A stretch of 64,000 bases of DNA from Burkholderiales bacterium (GCA_016219375.1 JACRNC010000024.1:1-64000), one strand, 5' to 3'. Positions 10,762 to 26,731 are shown, counted from the first letter of the stretch. A program made the numbers and translations. Notes: a model not told the origin generated them from the sequence alone.

Positions 10762-11102
10762 GGTGATGCAGCGGGGCCGGATGCGGGCCCGGCACGGCCT
10801 AGCGCCATGCCGGGAAAGGGCGTGAGCCAGCGCCGCACGGTGGTGCACGCCGGTCCCGTCGATTGTGGCCCGCCGGGGTGTCAGGCAAGCGACGCGCCGG
10901 CCCGCGTGAACATGTGGCGCAGCGGCGTGGCCGGGCGCGGCGCCCTCGTCCGCCGGTGTGAGTACGCGGCCGGTGCGCGGCCGGTGGTGGGCCGGTGCCG
11001 GGCCCGTGCGGGCGGCGCACCGACCCAGGCGCGACCCGCCGCAGTGCGACACTCGCCCGCACGCCCGTCCTCACATCCGCCCCCCCTGCACGCGCAACAG
11101 CC
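10762..11102. other. Divergent tal/zwf intergenic region
   Basis: This 341-bp very GC-rich stretch must hold the promoters of both tal (-) and zwf (+). It contains several imperfect GGCCGGTG repeats (about 10958-11005). No convincing sigma-70 hexamers and no HexR-like TGTA...TACA palindrome could be identified, and no gene was seen. Confidence 0.45.
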
Positions 11103-12540
<1,438 letters not shown>

Positions 12541-12563
<23 letters not shown>

Positions 12564-12912
12564 GCGGCTGGCCCGGCGCGGGCGACGCAGCAGCCGTGCC
12601 GGCGACCGAGGGGAAGAGCTCGGCCACGCCGTAGAGCGCGGCAAGCTCCAGCAGCCGCGGCGGCGCATCGCGCAGCACGAAGGCCGAGCCGCGGCGGCGG
12701 GCCATGCGCTGGCACTCCAGGATCAGCGCCAGCGCAGCGGAGTCGAAGCGCTGCAGCGCCGACGCATCGACCACCAGCTGATCAGCGGCCGGCAGCCGCT
12801 GCACGGCCTCGCGGAAGACGCGCAGCACGCCGGCGGCTTCCTTCTGGGTGACGGTGGCGGGCAGCAGCAGCATGGGGGTGGGCGTGAGGGCGAAGGCTTG
12901 AGGCAGGGGCAT
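12541..12912 (-). CDS. mlaB: STAS-domain protein MlaB
   Basis: A 123-residue protein with a STAS fold (QLVVDASALQRFDSAALALI is the characteristic core strand-helix). As the last gene of mlaFEDACB it is assigned as the small cytoplasmic regulatory subunit that binds the MlaF ATPase in the inner-membrane phospholipid transporter. The start could be ATG 12912 or the internal ATG 12873 (MLLLPATVT), which is closer to the STAS core. Its last 23 bp overlap the 3' end of zwf on the other strand, so the two transcripts are complementary there. Confidence 0.8.
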
Positions 12913-12942
12913 CCGGCCGGGGCGGCCAGGGTGACAGGCGAC

Positions 12943-13620
12943 TCAGCCGCGCGCGGCCTGCTGGCCTGCCGAGGCGCCGCTGGCCGCATTGCTGCGGTTG
13001 CGCTCGGCCAGCTTGGCGATCAGGCCGTCGATGCCGCCGGCGGCGATCTGCTGCGAGAACTCGTTGCGGTAGTTGTCCACCAGCCAGACGCCGACGACGT
13101 TGACGTCGATGATCTTCCAGTGCCCGTCGCTGCCGCGGGCCATGCGGTAGTCGATGTTGATCGGCTCGCCCTTGGTGCGGACTTCCGTGCGCACGGTGAC
13201 CTCGGTGTCGCCGGCGCGCGCGCGCAGCGGCTTGTAGTCCACGGTCTGGTCCTTCACCTGCGACAGCGCGCCGGCATAGGTGCGGATCAGCAGGGTCTTG
13301 AACTCCGACTGCAGCCGCGCGCGCTGCTCGGGCGTGGCCTGGCGCCAGTAGCGGCCGGCGGCCGAGGCCGTCATGCGGTCGAAGTCGATGTGCGGCAGGA
13401 TCATCGTGTCGATGAGCGACAGGATGCGGCGTGAGTCGCCGGCCTGGATGGCCTTGTCGCGGCGCGCGGTGTCCAGCACCTGCGAGGTGACTTGGCGCAC
13501 CAGCGCGTCCGGCGCGGGGGCCTCGGTGGCCGCCGGGGCGGCGGTGGTCTGGGCCAGGGCGGGCGCCGCGCCGCTGAGCAGCGCAAGCGCCGCAGCGGTG
13601 GAGGCAAGCAGCTTCTTCAT
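12943..13620 (-). CDS. mlaC: MlaC, periplasmic phospholipid-binding protein
   Basis: A 225-residue secreted protein. A Sec signal peptide (MKKLLASTAAALALLSG...ALA) is followed by an Ala/Pro linker and the MlaC/Ttg2D fold, with family landmarks ILPHIDFDRMTASAAGRYW, ERARLQSEFKTLLIRTYA-like text and WKIIDVNVVGVWLVDNYRNE. It shuttles phospholipids between the outer-membrane MlaA complex and the inner-membrane MlaFEDB complex. It is 57 bp downstream of mlaA and 30 bp upstream of mlaB, in one operon. Confidence 0.93.
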   Translation of the reverse strand: MKKLLASTAAALALLSGAAPALAQTTAAPAATEAPAPDALVRQVTSQVLDTARRDKAIQAGDSRRILSLIDTMILPHIDFDRMTASAAGRYWRQATPEQRARLQSEFKTLLIRTYAGALSQVKDQTVDYKPLRARAGDTEVTVRTEVRTKGEPINIDYRMARGSDGHWKIIDVNVVGVWLVDNYRNEFSQQIAAGGIDGLIAKLAERNRSNAASGASAGQQAARG

Positions 13621-13677
13621 GATGGATCGTGGGGCAGGTGACAGGCCGGCTCGGGCAGCGTGATCGCCGCCACAGGG

Positions 13678-14664
13678 TCAGAGCGCGGCCGCGGGCAGGC
13701 AGCGCCCGCTGGAACAGCCGCCCAGCACACGGGCGGCAACGTGGCCGGCCGCGGCCGGCAGCAGATCGGGCGCGCCGATCGGCACGGCAGGCACGGCCAG
13801 CTCGGCCTGCGCTGCCGGCCAGGCCGGCTGGGAGCGGGTCGGCGAGACGCCCGCACCGTGCGCCGCCGTGCGCAGCGCAGGGCGCGGCTCGGGCCCCAGG
13901 CGGCTTTGCGGGCCGGGGGGTGCGTCGGCCGCATCCTCGTCGGCGGGCGGGGCCGGATAGCTGTCGTCGCCTCCGTCGTCCTCGTCGCCCTCGTCGGTCT
14001 GGCGGTCGCGCTCGATCAGCGACTGGCGGCGCTGCAGGTAGGCGTCGCGGGTAAAGATGTAGCGGTCCAGCGCCATCTCGTCGAGCATGCGCGTGGCCGG
14101 CAGGGCATCGGCGCGGCGACCGACGATGTTGAGCGCGTTGAGCGTGCCGCGCGTCAGGTCGTCATCGACGAAGCTCTGCGGCTGCAGGTAGACCGCAGCC
14201 GGCAGGTCGGTGACGTCGCGCAGGCTGGACGGGCCGAGCAGCGGCAGCACCAGGTAGGCGCCAGAGCCCGCGCCCCAGTGGCCCAGGGTCTGGCCCAGGT
14301 CCTCGCGATGGGCGTACAGCCCCATCGGGCTGGCCACGTCCATCAGGCCGGCGGCGCCGAAGACGGTGTTGACGCTGAAGCGCAGCATCTCGTCCAGGCC
14401 GTCCTTGGGCCGGCCCTGCAGGAAGAGGTTGGCCGCCGACCAGGCGTCGCGCAGGTTGCCGAAGAAGTTGGACAGGCTGGTGCGCAGGTACTCGGGCACA
14501 TGCTCGACGTAGCGCGTGGCCACCGGCTTGAGCACGGCGCGGTCCAGCGCCTCGTTGAAGGCGAAGACCTTGCGGTTGACCGGCTCCAGCGGGTCGGGGC
14601 GCTGCGCGGTGGCGCAGCCGCCCAGCAGCGCGGCGGCCAGCACGGCCGCGGACAAGGTGCGCAT
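13678..14664 (-). CDS. mlaA: MlaA (VacJ) outer-membrane lipoprotein
   Basis: A lipoprotein with signal and lipobox LLGGC near residue 15, then the VacJ core: DPLEPVNRKVFAFNEALDR, SNFFGNLRDAWSAANLFLQG, GLMDVASPMGLY, EDLGQTLGHWGAGSGAYLVL. MlaA removes mislocalised phospholipids from the outer leaflet of the outer membrane. At 328 residues it is longer than usual (about 250); the extra C-terminal region (from about residue 225) is acidic, then Ala/Pro-rich and apparently disordered. ATG 14664 shares one base with the mlaD stop; a GTG immediately before it is an alternative start. Confidence 0.92.
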   Translation of the reverse strand: MRTLSAAVLAAALLGGCATAQRPDPLEPVNRKVFAFNEALDRAVLKPVATRYVEHVPEYLRTSLSNFFGNLRDAWSAANLFLQGRPKDGLDEMLRFSVNTVFGAAGLMDVASPMGLYAHREDLGQTLGHWGAGSGAYLVLPLLGPSSLRDVTDLPAAVYLQPQSFVDDDLTRGTLNALNIVGRRADALPATRMLDEMALDRYIFTRDAYLQRRQSLIERDRQTDEGDEDDGGDDSYPAPPADEDAADAPPGPQSRLGPEPRPALRTAAHGAGVSPTRSQPAWPAAQAELAVPAVPIGAPDLLPAAAGHVAARVLGGCSSGRCLPAAAL

Positions 14665-15146
14665 CACTTCTTGCCCTCCACGGGGGGCGCAGCCTCGGCG
14701 GCCTTGTTGAACAGGAACTGCCCGATCAGCGACTCCAGCACCAGCGCCGACTGCGTCTGGCGGATCGTATCGCCGCCGGCCAGGTTCTGCGTGTCACCGC
14801 CCGGCTCCAGGCCGACGTACTGCTCGCCCAGCAGCCCGGAGGTGAGGATCTTGGCCGAGCTGTCCTTGGGGAAGGCAAAGCGCTGGTTGAGCTTGAGCTC
14901 CACCTGGGCCTGGAAGGTCTGGTCGTCAAACGTGATGCTGGCCACACGGCCGACCACCACCCCTGCACTCTTGACCGGCGCGCGGGGCTTGAGGCCGCCG
15001 ATGTTGTCGAAGCGCGCGGTCACCGTGTAGGTGTCGTCGAACGAAAGCGTCAGCAGATTGCCCGCGCGCAGGGCCAGGAAGACCAGCGCGGCCGCACCGA
15101 TGAGGACGAAGAGGCCGACCCAGATGTCGTGCTTGGAGCGTTGCAT
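14664..15146 (-). CDS. mlaD: MlaD, MCE-domain substrate-binding subunit
   Basis: A 160-residue protein with one N-terminal membrane anchor (IWVGLFVLIGAAALVFLALR) and one MCE domain (GGLKPRAPVKSAGVVVGRV, ILTSGLLGEQYVGLEPGG). It forms the periplasmic hexameric ring of the MlaFEDB transporter through which lipid passes. The stop overlaps the first base of mlaA. The gap to the upstream mlaE is 13 bp. Confidence 0.94.
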   Translation of the reverse strand: MQRSKHDIWVGLFVLIGAAALVFLALRAGNLLTLSFDDTYTVTARFDNIGGLKPRAPVKSAGVVVGRVASITFDDQTFQAQVELKLNQRFAFPKDSSAKILTSGLLGEQYVGLEPGGDTQNLAGGDTIRQTQSALVLESLIGQFLFNKAAEAAPPVEGKK

Positions 15147-15159
15147 GAGGAAAGCCCGG

Positions 15160-15942
15160 TCAGATCGAGAACATCATGGCGGTGAGGATGAAGTCCAGCC
15201 CCAGCACCGCCAGCGAGGCCAGCACCACGGTGCGCGTGGTGGCGCGCGAGACGCCCTCGGGCGTGGGCTTGCAGATCCAGCCCTGCAGCAGCGCGACGAA
15301 GCTGACGGTGATGCCGAAGACCACGCTCTTGATGACGCCGTTGCCGATGTCGGCGAAGACCTCCACGCCGTTCTGCATCTGCGACCAAAAGGCGCCAGCG
15401 TCCACGCCGATCATCAGCACACCCACCACCCAGCCGCCGATGACGCCCACGGCGGAGAAGACGGCAGCCAGCAGCGGCATGGCGATCACCCCGCCCCAGA
15501 AGCGCGGTGCCAGCACGCGCTGCACCGGATCGACGGCCATCATCTCCATTGCGGCCAGCTGCTCGCCGGCCTTCATCAGGCCGATCTCGGCCGTCAGCGA
15601 CGTGCCGGCGCGGCCGGCAAAGAGCAGGGCCGAGACCACCGGGCCGAGCTCGCGCACCAGCGACAGCGCCACCAGCAGTCCCAGGGCCTCGCTGGAGCCA
15701 TAGCGCTGCAGCGTGTAGTAGCCCTGCAGCCCGAGCACGAAGCCGACGAACAGGCCCGACACGGTGATGATGGCCAGCGAGTAGTTGCCCAGGAAGTGGA
15801 TCTGGTCGGCCACCAGGCGCGGGCGACGGAAGGCGGCCGGAAACAGCAGCACCAGGCGCAGCAACAGCCGCGCCGCATGGCCCAGGTCGGCCAGCAGCGT
15901 GCGCGTGGCCCGGCCGATGGCCGAAGGATGCAGTGCCCTCAT
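15160..15942 (-). CDS. mlaE: MlaE, inner-membrane permease
   Basis: A 260-residue permease with about five transmembrane segments. MlaE/YrbE landmarks are VSGLFVGFVLGLQGYYTLQ, SLVRELGPVVSALLFAGRAG, TAEIGLMKAGEQLAAMEMM and the C-terminal QGWICKPTPEGVSRATTRTV. It is the transmembrane subunit of the phospholipid ABC transporter. The ATG at 15942 overlaps the mlaF stop as ATGA, a 4-bp coupling overlap that also fixes this start against the longer open frame. Confidence 0.94.
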   Translation of the reverse strand: MRALHPSAIGRATRTLLADLGHAARLLLRLVLLFPAAFRRPRLVADQIHFLGNYSLAIITVSGLFVGFVLGLQGYYTLQRYGSSEALGLLVALSLVRELGPVVSALLFAGRAGTSLTAEIGLMKAGEQLAAMEMMAVDPVQRVLAPRFWGGVIAMPLLAAVFSAVGVIGGWVVGVLMIGVDAGAFWSQMQNGVEVFADIGNGVIKSVVFGITVSFVALLQGWICKPTPEGVSRATTRTVVLASLAVLGLDFILTAMMFSI

Positions 15943-16775
15943 CGACGCCCCCCCGAGACGTCCAGGAAGTCGGCCTGCAGCGGTTGCGCGGGGTGCTCGA
16001 AGCGCACTGGCCCGTCGGCATGCGCATTGACGAACTGCCGCACCAGCGGGTCGCTGCTGTCGCGCAGCTCTTGCGGCGAGCCTTGCGCGGCCACGTGGCC
16101 ATTGGCCAGCAGGATCACGCGGTCGGCAATGGAGAACGTCTCGGCCACGTCGTGCGACACGACGATGCTGGTCACGCCCAGCGCGTCGTTGAGCTGGCGG
16201 ATCAGCCGCGCCGCCACGCCCATCGAGATCGGGTCCAGGCCCGCAAACGGCTCGTCGTACATGATCAGCTCGGGCTCCAGCGCGATCGCACGGGCCAGGG
16301 CCACGCGGCGGGCCATGCCGCCGGAGATCTGGCTGGGCATCAGGTCGCGCGCGCCGCGCAGGCCGACGGCATTGAGCTTCATCAGCACCAGGTCGCGGAT
16401 CAGCGGCTCGGACAGGTCGGTGTGCTCGCGCAGCGGGAAGGCCACGTTCTCGAACACCGACAGGTCGGTGAACAGCGCGCCGAACTGGAACAGCATGCCC
16501 ATGCGCCGGCGCGCAGCCTGGATGCCCTGGCGGTCCAGCGTGGCCAGATCGGTGCCGTCGAAAAGCACGCGGCCCTGGATGGGGGCGAGCTGGCGGCCGA
16601 TCAGGCGCAGCACGGTGGTCTTGCCGCCGCCGGAAGTGCCCATCAGCGCCGTGACCTGGCCGCGGGGGATCTCGATGTCGATGCCCTGCAGCACCACCCG
16701 CTCGCCATAGCCGCAGGTCACCGACTGGAGCTGGACCAGCGGCGGAACGGCGGGAGGAAGCGGCATGGGCGACAT
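15939..16775 (-). CDS. mlaF: MlaF, phospholipid transporter ATPase
   Basis: An ABC ATPase of about 278 residues with Walker A GTSGGGKTT, signature ISGGMARRVALARAI, Walker B LIMYDEPFAGLDP and the H-loop SHDVAETF. It energises lipid movement by MlaE/MlaD. The start is uncertain: ATG 16775 (MSPMPLPP) and ATG 16766 (MPLPP) are both possible and neither has a strong Shine-Dalgarno sequence. The frame stays open much further upstream without similarity. It is the promoter-proximal gene of mlaFEDACB. Confidence 0.93.
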   Translation of the reverse strand: MSPMPLPPAVPPLVQLQSVTCGYGERVVLQGIDIEIPRGQVTALMGTSGGGKTTVLRLIGRQLAPIQGRVLFDGTDLATLDRQGIQAARRRMGMLFQFGALFTDLSVFENVAFPLREHTDLSEPLIRDLVLMKLNAVGLRGARDLMPSQISGGMARRVALARAIALEPELIMYDEPFAGLDPISMGVAARLIRQLNDALGVTSIVVSHDVAETFSIADRVILLANGHVAAQGSPQELRDSSDPLVRQFVNAHADGPVRFEHPAQPLQADFLDVSGGRR

Positions 16776-16830
16776 GGGCACGAAAACTGCCGGCGCGCGC
16801 GGGCAGCCGAGCATCATAGGAGAAAGCGCC

Positions 16831-16873
16831 GCGGCCGGCAGGCGCCCCCACTGGGGGAGCATCTGCCGGCCGC
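16831..16873 (-). terminator. Hairpin after gltBD
   Basis: An 11-bp stem (GCGGCCGGCAG at 16831-16841 paired with 16863-16873) with an inner CCCCC/GGGGG stem, followed on the minus strand by GGCGCTTTCT. It sits 28 bp after the gltD stop and before mlaF, so it probably ends the gltBD transcript, although the T-run is weak. Confidence 0.5.
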
Positions 16874-16900
16874 AGAGCCGATCGGTGGTTTGCCGCAGAC

Positions 16901-18367
<1,467 letters not shown>

Positions 18368-18410
18368 TTCGGTTCAACTCCAGATGCGGTGCGGACTCGG
18401 CTGACTCAGC

Positions 18411-23186
<4,776 letters not shown>

Positions 23187-23230
23187 GGCGCGCTCCTTCA
23201 AGGAGTTCGTGGGCAAGAGGGTTTGTCCCG

Positions 23231-23259
23231 AGGATATTTCAAGCGGCGGACAATCCCAA
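23231..23259 (-). promoter_or_regulatory. Candidate sigma-70 promoter of gltBD
   Basis: On the minus strand TTGGGA (23259-23254) and TATCCT (23236-23231) are separated by exactly 17 bp, each matching four of six consensus positions. This gives a leader of about 40 nt before the gltB ATG at 23186. It is the best hexamer pair found in the region. Confidence 0.5.
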
Positions 23260-23275
23260 GCGCTATTAAACAGGT

Positions 23276-23329
23276 TCTGACCCCAATTCAACACCCGCCC
23301 TGCAATGGTGCGAATTTATTGGGGCCAGA
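23276..23329. repeat. Imperfect palindrome between gltB promoter and transposase relative
   Basis: TCTGACCCCAAT (23276-23287) and ATTGGGGCCAGA (23318-23329) are inverted copies with one G-T type mismatch and a 30-bp spacer. The pair lies 3 bp beyond the stop codon of the REP-associated transposase relative. REP-like palindromes next to such genes are known, so this may be its ancestral flanking repeat. It could also act as a terminator. Confidence 0.7.
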
Positions 23330-23332
23330 TCA

Positions 23333-24031
23333 TTACGCGGGCGACGTCACCCGGCGGGGCCGTCCTCGCGGACGCGGCGCCAGCGGGCGGGCGCCGGGCT
23401 GCTCCAGGCGCTTCAGGAACTCGGCGCTGCCCAGGGCCCAGCCTAGATGCGTGGACTGCTCCAGTGCGCAGCGGTCGGCTGCGGGCAGGCCGTCGTCGAG
23501 CAGGCGGCGCCAGGCGGCCTCGCGCTCGAAGGGCGTGTTGCCCAGGGCCCAGTAGGGCGCCGGGTCCGCCACCAGCGGGTCGCGGCGCCGGCCCAGGTGG
23601 TGGGCGCAGCTGGACCACGCATGGTCGGCCGGCTGCTGGACCAGGCCGGCGTCCGCCGGGCGGCGCTCGACATGCACCATCGCCGGCAGCAGCCAGCGCT
23701 CAGGCTCCAGCACGGTGGCACGGAAGCGCCCGGCCCACAGGCCGCCGGCCCGGCCATGGCGGCGGTTGAAGACGGCCACGTAGCGCCGGCCGAGCGCCTG
23801 CATCATCTGGCTGAGCGACTCGGCCTGCTCCGGCGTGGCGACCAGGTGGAAGCAGTCGTCCAGCAGGGCATAGGCATGGATGGCCACGGCGGCGCCGAGC
23901 GCGCCTTCGCGCAGCGCCCGCAGCCAGGCCTGGCGGTCGGTGTCGTCATGCACGAGGGCCTGGCCGGGATGGGTTCGCTGCACCAGGTGGTGCGGCCAAC
24001 CGGCCACGGCCAGGCGGGGGAGGCGGGCCAT
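23333..24031 (-). CDS. REP-associated tyrosine transposase-like protein, catalytic residues lost
   Basis: A 232-residue protein of the Y1_Tnp/RAYT family: it starts MARLPRLAVAGWPHHLVQR and contains GRRYVAVFNRRHGRAGGLW and ERWLLPAMVHVERRPADAGL. RAYTs process REP palindromes with an HUH motif and a Tyr nucleophile. Here the HUH site reads DDCFHLV (Cys for the first His). The segment normally like RYIELNPVRAG reads VHVERRPADAG, so the Tyr position is His and the Asn is Arg. The frame is otherwise intact with no stops, which suggests a domesticated protein of other function. The C-terminal extension (HLGRRRDPLV...) is longer than the core domain. Confidence 0.78.
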   Translation of the reverse strand: MARLPRLAVAGWPHHLVQRTHPGQALVHDDTDRQAWLRALREGALGAAVAIHAYALLDDCFHLVATPEQAESLSQMMQALGRRYVAVFNRRHGRAGGLWAGRFRATVLEPERWLLPAMVHVERRPADAGLVQQPADHAWSSCAHHLGRRRDPLVADPAPYWALGNTPFEREAAWRRLLDDGLPAADRCALEQSTHLGWALGSAEFLKRLEQPGARPLAPRPRGRPRRVTSPA

Positions 24032-24180
24032 GTTTGCGGGCGGGAGAAAGCAGCCGCGGATTGTGCGGCGGCGCCCGGCCCGCATCCGCGGCCCCGTGAT
24101 CGGGTGTCATCCAGGCGCGCTTGCGGGCTATCCCGCTGAAGAGGGCCCTGCCCCCTGGATACGCTGGGCCTGCCCGGCCA

Positions 24181-24196
24181 GTGAACAGCCGTGCAC
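24181..24196. promoter_or_regulatory. Candidate DesT-like operator
   Basis: GTGAAC-AGCC-GTGCAC is a near-perfect 6-4-6 palindrome 64 bp before the reductase start. The Pseudomonas TetR-type regulator DesT, which controls a desaturase/reductase operon of the same composition, binds GTGAAC-N4-GTTCAC; this site differs by one base in the second half. No TetR gene lies in the window. Confidence 0.4.
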
Positions 24197-24259
24197 AAAA
24201 GCCGCGGCGCGCTGGGCGCCGCCCCAGGCGCGCGGACGCGTGCCGATGAAGCCCGCACC

Positions 24260-25378
24260 ATGCGCTCGATCTACCCCGCCCTTGCCACCCGCCTGTCGGG
24301 CCTGCTGACGCATCTGGGCGTCGGGCCCTACGCTTTCGACGACACCGTGGGGCTGGTCAGCCCGCTGCTGCGGGTGCACCGGCTGCAGGCGCGCGTGGTG
24401 GAGCGCGTGGCCGAGACGGCCTCGGCCTGCACGCTGGTGCTGCAGGCCGGCTCGGCCTTCCCGGGCGTGTTGCCGGGCCAGCACATGGCGGTCACGGTAG
24501 AGATCGACGGCGTGCGCCACCGGCGCAGCTATTCGCCCCGCCCGGTGGACGGCCGCCGCGACCGGCTGGCCATCACCGTGCAGCGCCAGCCGGGCGGGCG
24601 GGTGTCCGGCTGGCTGACCGAGCGCACCCGCGTGGGCGACGTGCTGGAGCTGGGCCTGCCCGGCGGCGACTTCGTGCTGCCTGACCCGGCGCCGCCCGCA
24701 CTGCTGATGGTGGCCGGCGGCAGCGGCATCACGCCCGGCTACGCCATGCTGCAGTGGCTGCGCGAGCATGCCCCGCGCACGCAGGTGACGCTGATCTACT
24801 TCGCCCGCAGCCGCGGCGACCGCATCTTCGCCGGCGAGCTGGAGCGGCTGAGCGACGCCTGGCGCGCCCTGCGCTATGCGCCCATCGACAGCCTGGCCAA
24901 CGTCGGCCCCGCCGACCGCGGCGGCCGGGTGCTCGACCGTGCGCTGCTGGACACCTGCGAGCCGCGCTGGATGAGCCTGCCCGCGTGGTGTTGCGGCCCG
25001 GCGCCGCTGATGGACACCGCCCGCCGCATCTGGGCCGAGGCCGGCGCGGCAGACCGGCTGCACACCGAGTCCTTCGGCGCCCGCCCCGCGGTGGGCGACG
25101 CCGCCCGCCGGCACCACGTGAGCCTGCTGCAGCCGCATGGCTTGGCCGACCGCTTCGAGGCCACGCAGGCCACGTCGCTGCTGGAGGCCGCCGAGGCCGC
25201 GGGCCACGCGCCCAAGCACGGCTGCCGCCAGGGCATCTGCCATGAATGCACCTGCCGGCTGGAGTCCGGCAGCGTGGTGGACCTGACCACCGGCCAGCGC
25301 CTGGACGGCGAGGGCCAGAGCATCCGCCTGTGCGTCAGCGCTGCGATGAGCGACGTGACGCTGGCGGCCGCGCCCTGA
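24260..25378 (+). CDS. Ferredoxin reductase-type flavoprotein, partner of the desaturase
   Basis: A 372-residue electron-transfer protein. After an N-terminal region come the FAD-binding motif RRSYSPRPVDG (about 95), the NAD(P) motif VAGGSGITPGYAMLQW (about 155), and a C-terminal plant-type 2Fe-2S domain with Cys at HGCRQGICHECTC and IRLCVS. Such proteins pass electrons from NAD(P)H to membrane fatty acid desaturases. It precedes the desaturase by 76 bp on the same strand. ATG 24260 is preferred because the longer frame from 24191 adds only low-complexity residues. Confidence 0.86.
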   Translation: MRSIYPALATRLSGLLTHLGVGPYAFDDTVGLVSPLLRVHRLQARVVERVAETASACTLVLQAGSAFPGVLPGQHMAVTVEIDGVRHRRSYSPRPVDGRRDRLAITVQRQPGGRVSGWLTERTRVGDVLELGLPGGDFVLPDPAPPALLMVAGGSGITPGYAMLQWLREHAPRTQVTLIYFARSRGDRIFAGELERLSDAWRALRYAPIDSLANVGPADRGGRVLDRALLDTCEPRWMSLPAWCCGPAPLMDTARRIWAEAGAADRLHTESFGARPAVGDAARRHHVSLLQPHGLADRFEATQATSLLEAAEAAGHAPKHGCRQGICHECTCRLESGSVVDLTTGQRLDGEGQSIRLCVSAAMSDVTLAAAP

Positions 25379-25454
25379 ACCGCCGCCTTCCCCGCCGCCG
25401 CGCCTGTCCAGCGTCCGATCTGCCCGCATCCGATCTGCCCCCTGAGAGCCCGCC

Positions 25455-26654
25455 ATGTCGCAAGCCGCAACAGCCTCCCCGCCCGCCCGCCTGAACGTCG
25501 GCCCGCGCACGGCCGAGGAGCTGGCCGCCTTCGAGCGTGAGCTCGACACCCTGCGCGAGCGCACCCGCGCCAAGGTGGGCGCGGCGGACGCGCGCTACAT
25601 CCGCCGCGTGCTGTGGAGCGTGCGCCTGCTGGAGCTGGCCGGCCGCGCGCTGCTGCTGGCCGGCGGCTGGTTCTGGCCCACCTGGTGGCTGGGCAGCGCC
25701 TGCCTGGGCCTGGCGAAGATCCTGGACAACATGGAGCTGGGCCACAACGTGATGCACGGGCAGTTCAACTTCATGAACGACCCGCGCTTCTCGGGCCACG
25801 ACTTCGACTGGGACAACACCTGCCCCAAGGAAGAGTGGCGGCACTCGCACAACTTCGTGCACCACCACTACACCAACGTCTGGGGCATGGACCGGGACTT
25901 CGGCTACGGCCTGCTGCGCCTGTCCAGCGACCTGCGCTGGACGCCGCAGTTCCTGACCCAGCCGCTGCGCGCGCTGCTGCTGGCGCTGTACTTCGAGTGG
26001 TTCGTCGCGGTGCATGACATGCAGCTCGACAAGATCCTCATCAAGCGCAAGAAGTGGGCGGACGTGCGCCCGCAGTGGCTGCTGGTGCGCGCCAAGATGG
26101 GCCGCCAGGCGCTCAAGGACTACGTGGCCTGGCCGCTGGTGGCCGCGGCCGTGGGCTGGGCGATGGGCGACGCGCTGGCCTGGGCCGGCGCGGTGCTGGT
26201 GGGCAACATCGTCGGCAACCTGATCCGCAACGTGTGGGCCTTTGCCATCATCTTCTGCGGCCACTTCACCGAGGGCATCCACACCTTCGACAAGAGCTGC
26301 CTGGCCGGCGAGACGCGCGGGCAGTGGTACCTGCGGCAGATCCTGGGCTCGTCCAACCTGCGCGGCAGCAGGCTGCTGCACATCATGAGCGGCAACCTGA
26401 GCCACCAGATCGAGCACCACCTCTTCCCCGACCTGCCGGCCACGCGCTATGCGGAGCTGGCGCCGCAGGTGCAGGCCATCTGCCGCAAGTACAACGTGCC
26501 CTACAACACCGGCTCCTTCGTGCGCCAGTTCGGCACGGTGCTGCTGCGCATCGCGCGCTACAGCTTCCCCGGCGGGCCGCAGAAGGCGGTGACGCTGGCG
26601 CTGCCGGCGCAGGCGGCGGCCGGCTCCGCGGCGCGGCCGGAAGCGGCGGCCTGA
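25455..26654 (+). CDS. Membrane fatty acid desaturase
   Basis: A 399-residue di-iron membrane enzyme with the three histidine boxes expected of the family: HNVMH (about 96), HSHNFVHHH (about 132) and HQIEHH (about 317). Hydrophobic spans lie between boxes (about 50-95, 180-200, 225-260). It probably introduces a cis double bond into acyl chains of phospholipid or acyl-CoA to adjust membrane fluidity, with electrons from the upstream reductase. Regiospecificity cannot be read from the sequence. A strong terminator follows. Confidence 0.9.
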   Translation: MSQAATASPPARLNVGPRTAEELAAFERELDTLRERTRAKVGAADARYIRRVLWSVRLLELAGRALLLAGGWFWPTWWLGSACLGLAKILDNMELGHNVMHGQFNFMNDPRFSGHDFDWDNTCPKEEWRHSHNFVHHHYTNVWGMDRDFGYGLLRLSSDLRWTPQFLTQPLRALLLALYFEWFVAVHDMQLDKILIKRKKWADVRPQWLLVRAKMGRQALKDYVAWPLVAAAVGWAMGDALAWAGAVLVGNIVGNLIRNVWAFAIIFCGHFTEGIHTFDKSCLAGETRGQWYLRQILGSSNLRGSRLLHIMSGNLSHQIEHHLFPDLPATRYAELAPQVQAICRKYNVPYNTGSFVRQFGTVLLRIARYSFPGGPQKAVTLALPAQAAAGSAARPEAAA

Positions 26655-26679
26655 TCGAGCCGCCCACATCAAGCACCCG

Positions 26680-26708
26680 ACGGCGCCGCAAGGCGCCGTT
26701 TGCGTTTC
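26680..26708 (+). terminator. Rho-independent terminator after the desaturase
   Basis: Stem ACGGCGCC/GGCGCCGT with a GCAA tetraloop (26680-26699), followed by TTGCGTTT. It lies 25 bp after the desaturase stop. Confidence 0.85.
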
Positions 26709-26731
26709 ATCCGCCGCCAACGCACCGACGG

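Noticed and set aside
10762..11102. A HexR-type operator in the tal/zwf region
   Set aside because: No TGTA...TACA palindrome was found in this very GC-rich spacer.
23333..24031. The RAYT relative as the mobilising enzyme of the 232-bp elements
   Set aside because: Its catalytic residues are altered, and the 232-bp elements lack the TCTGACCCC-type palindrome found beside it. No sequence link was found.
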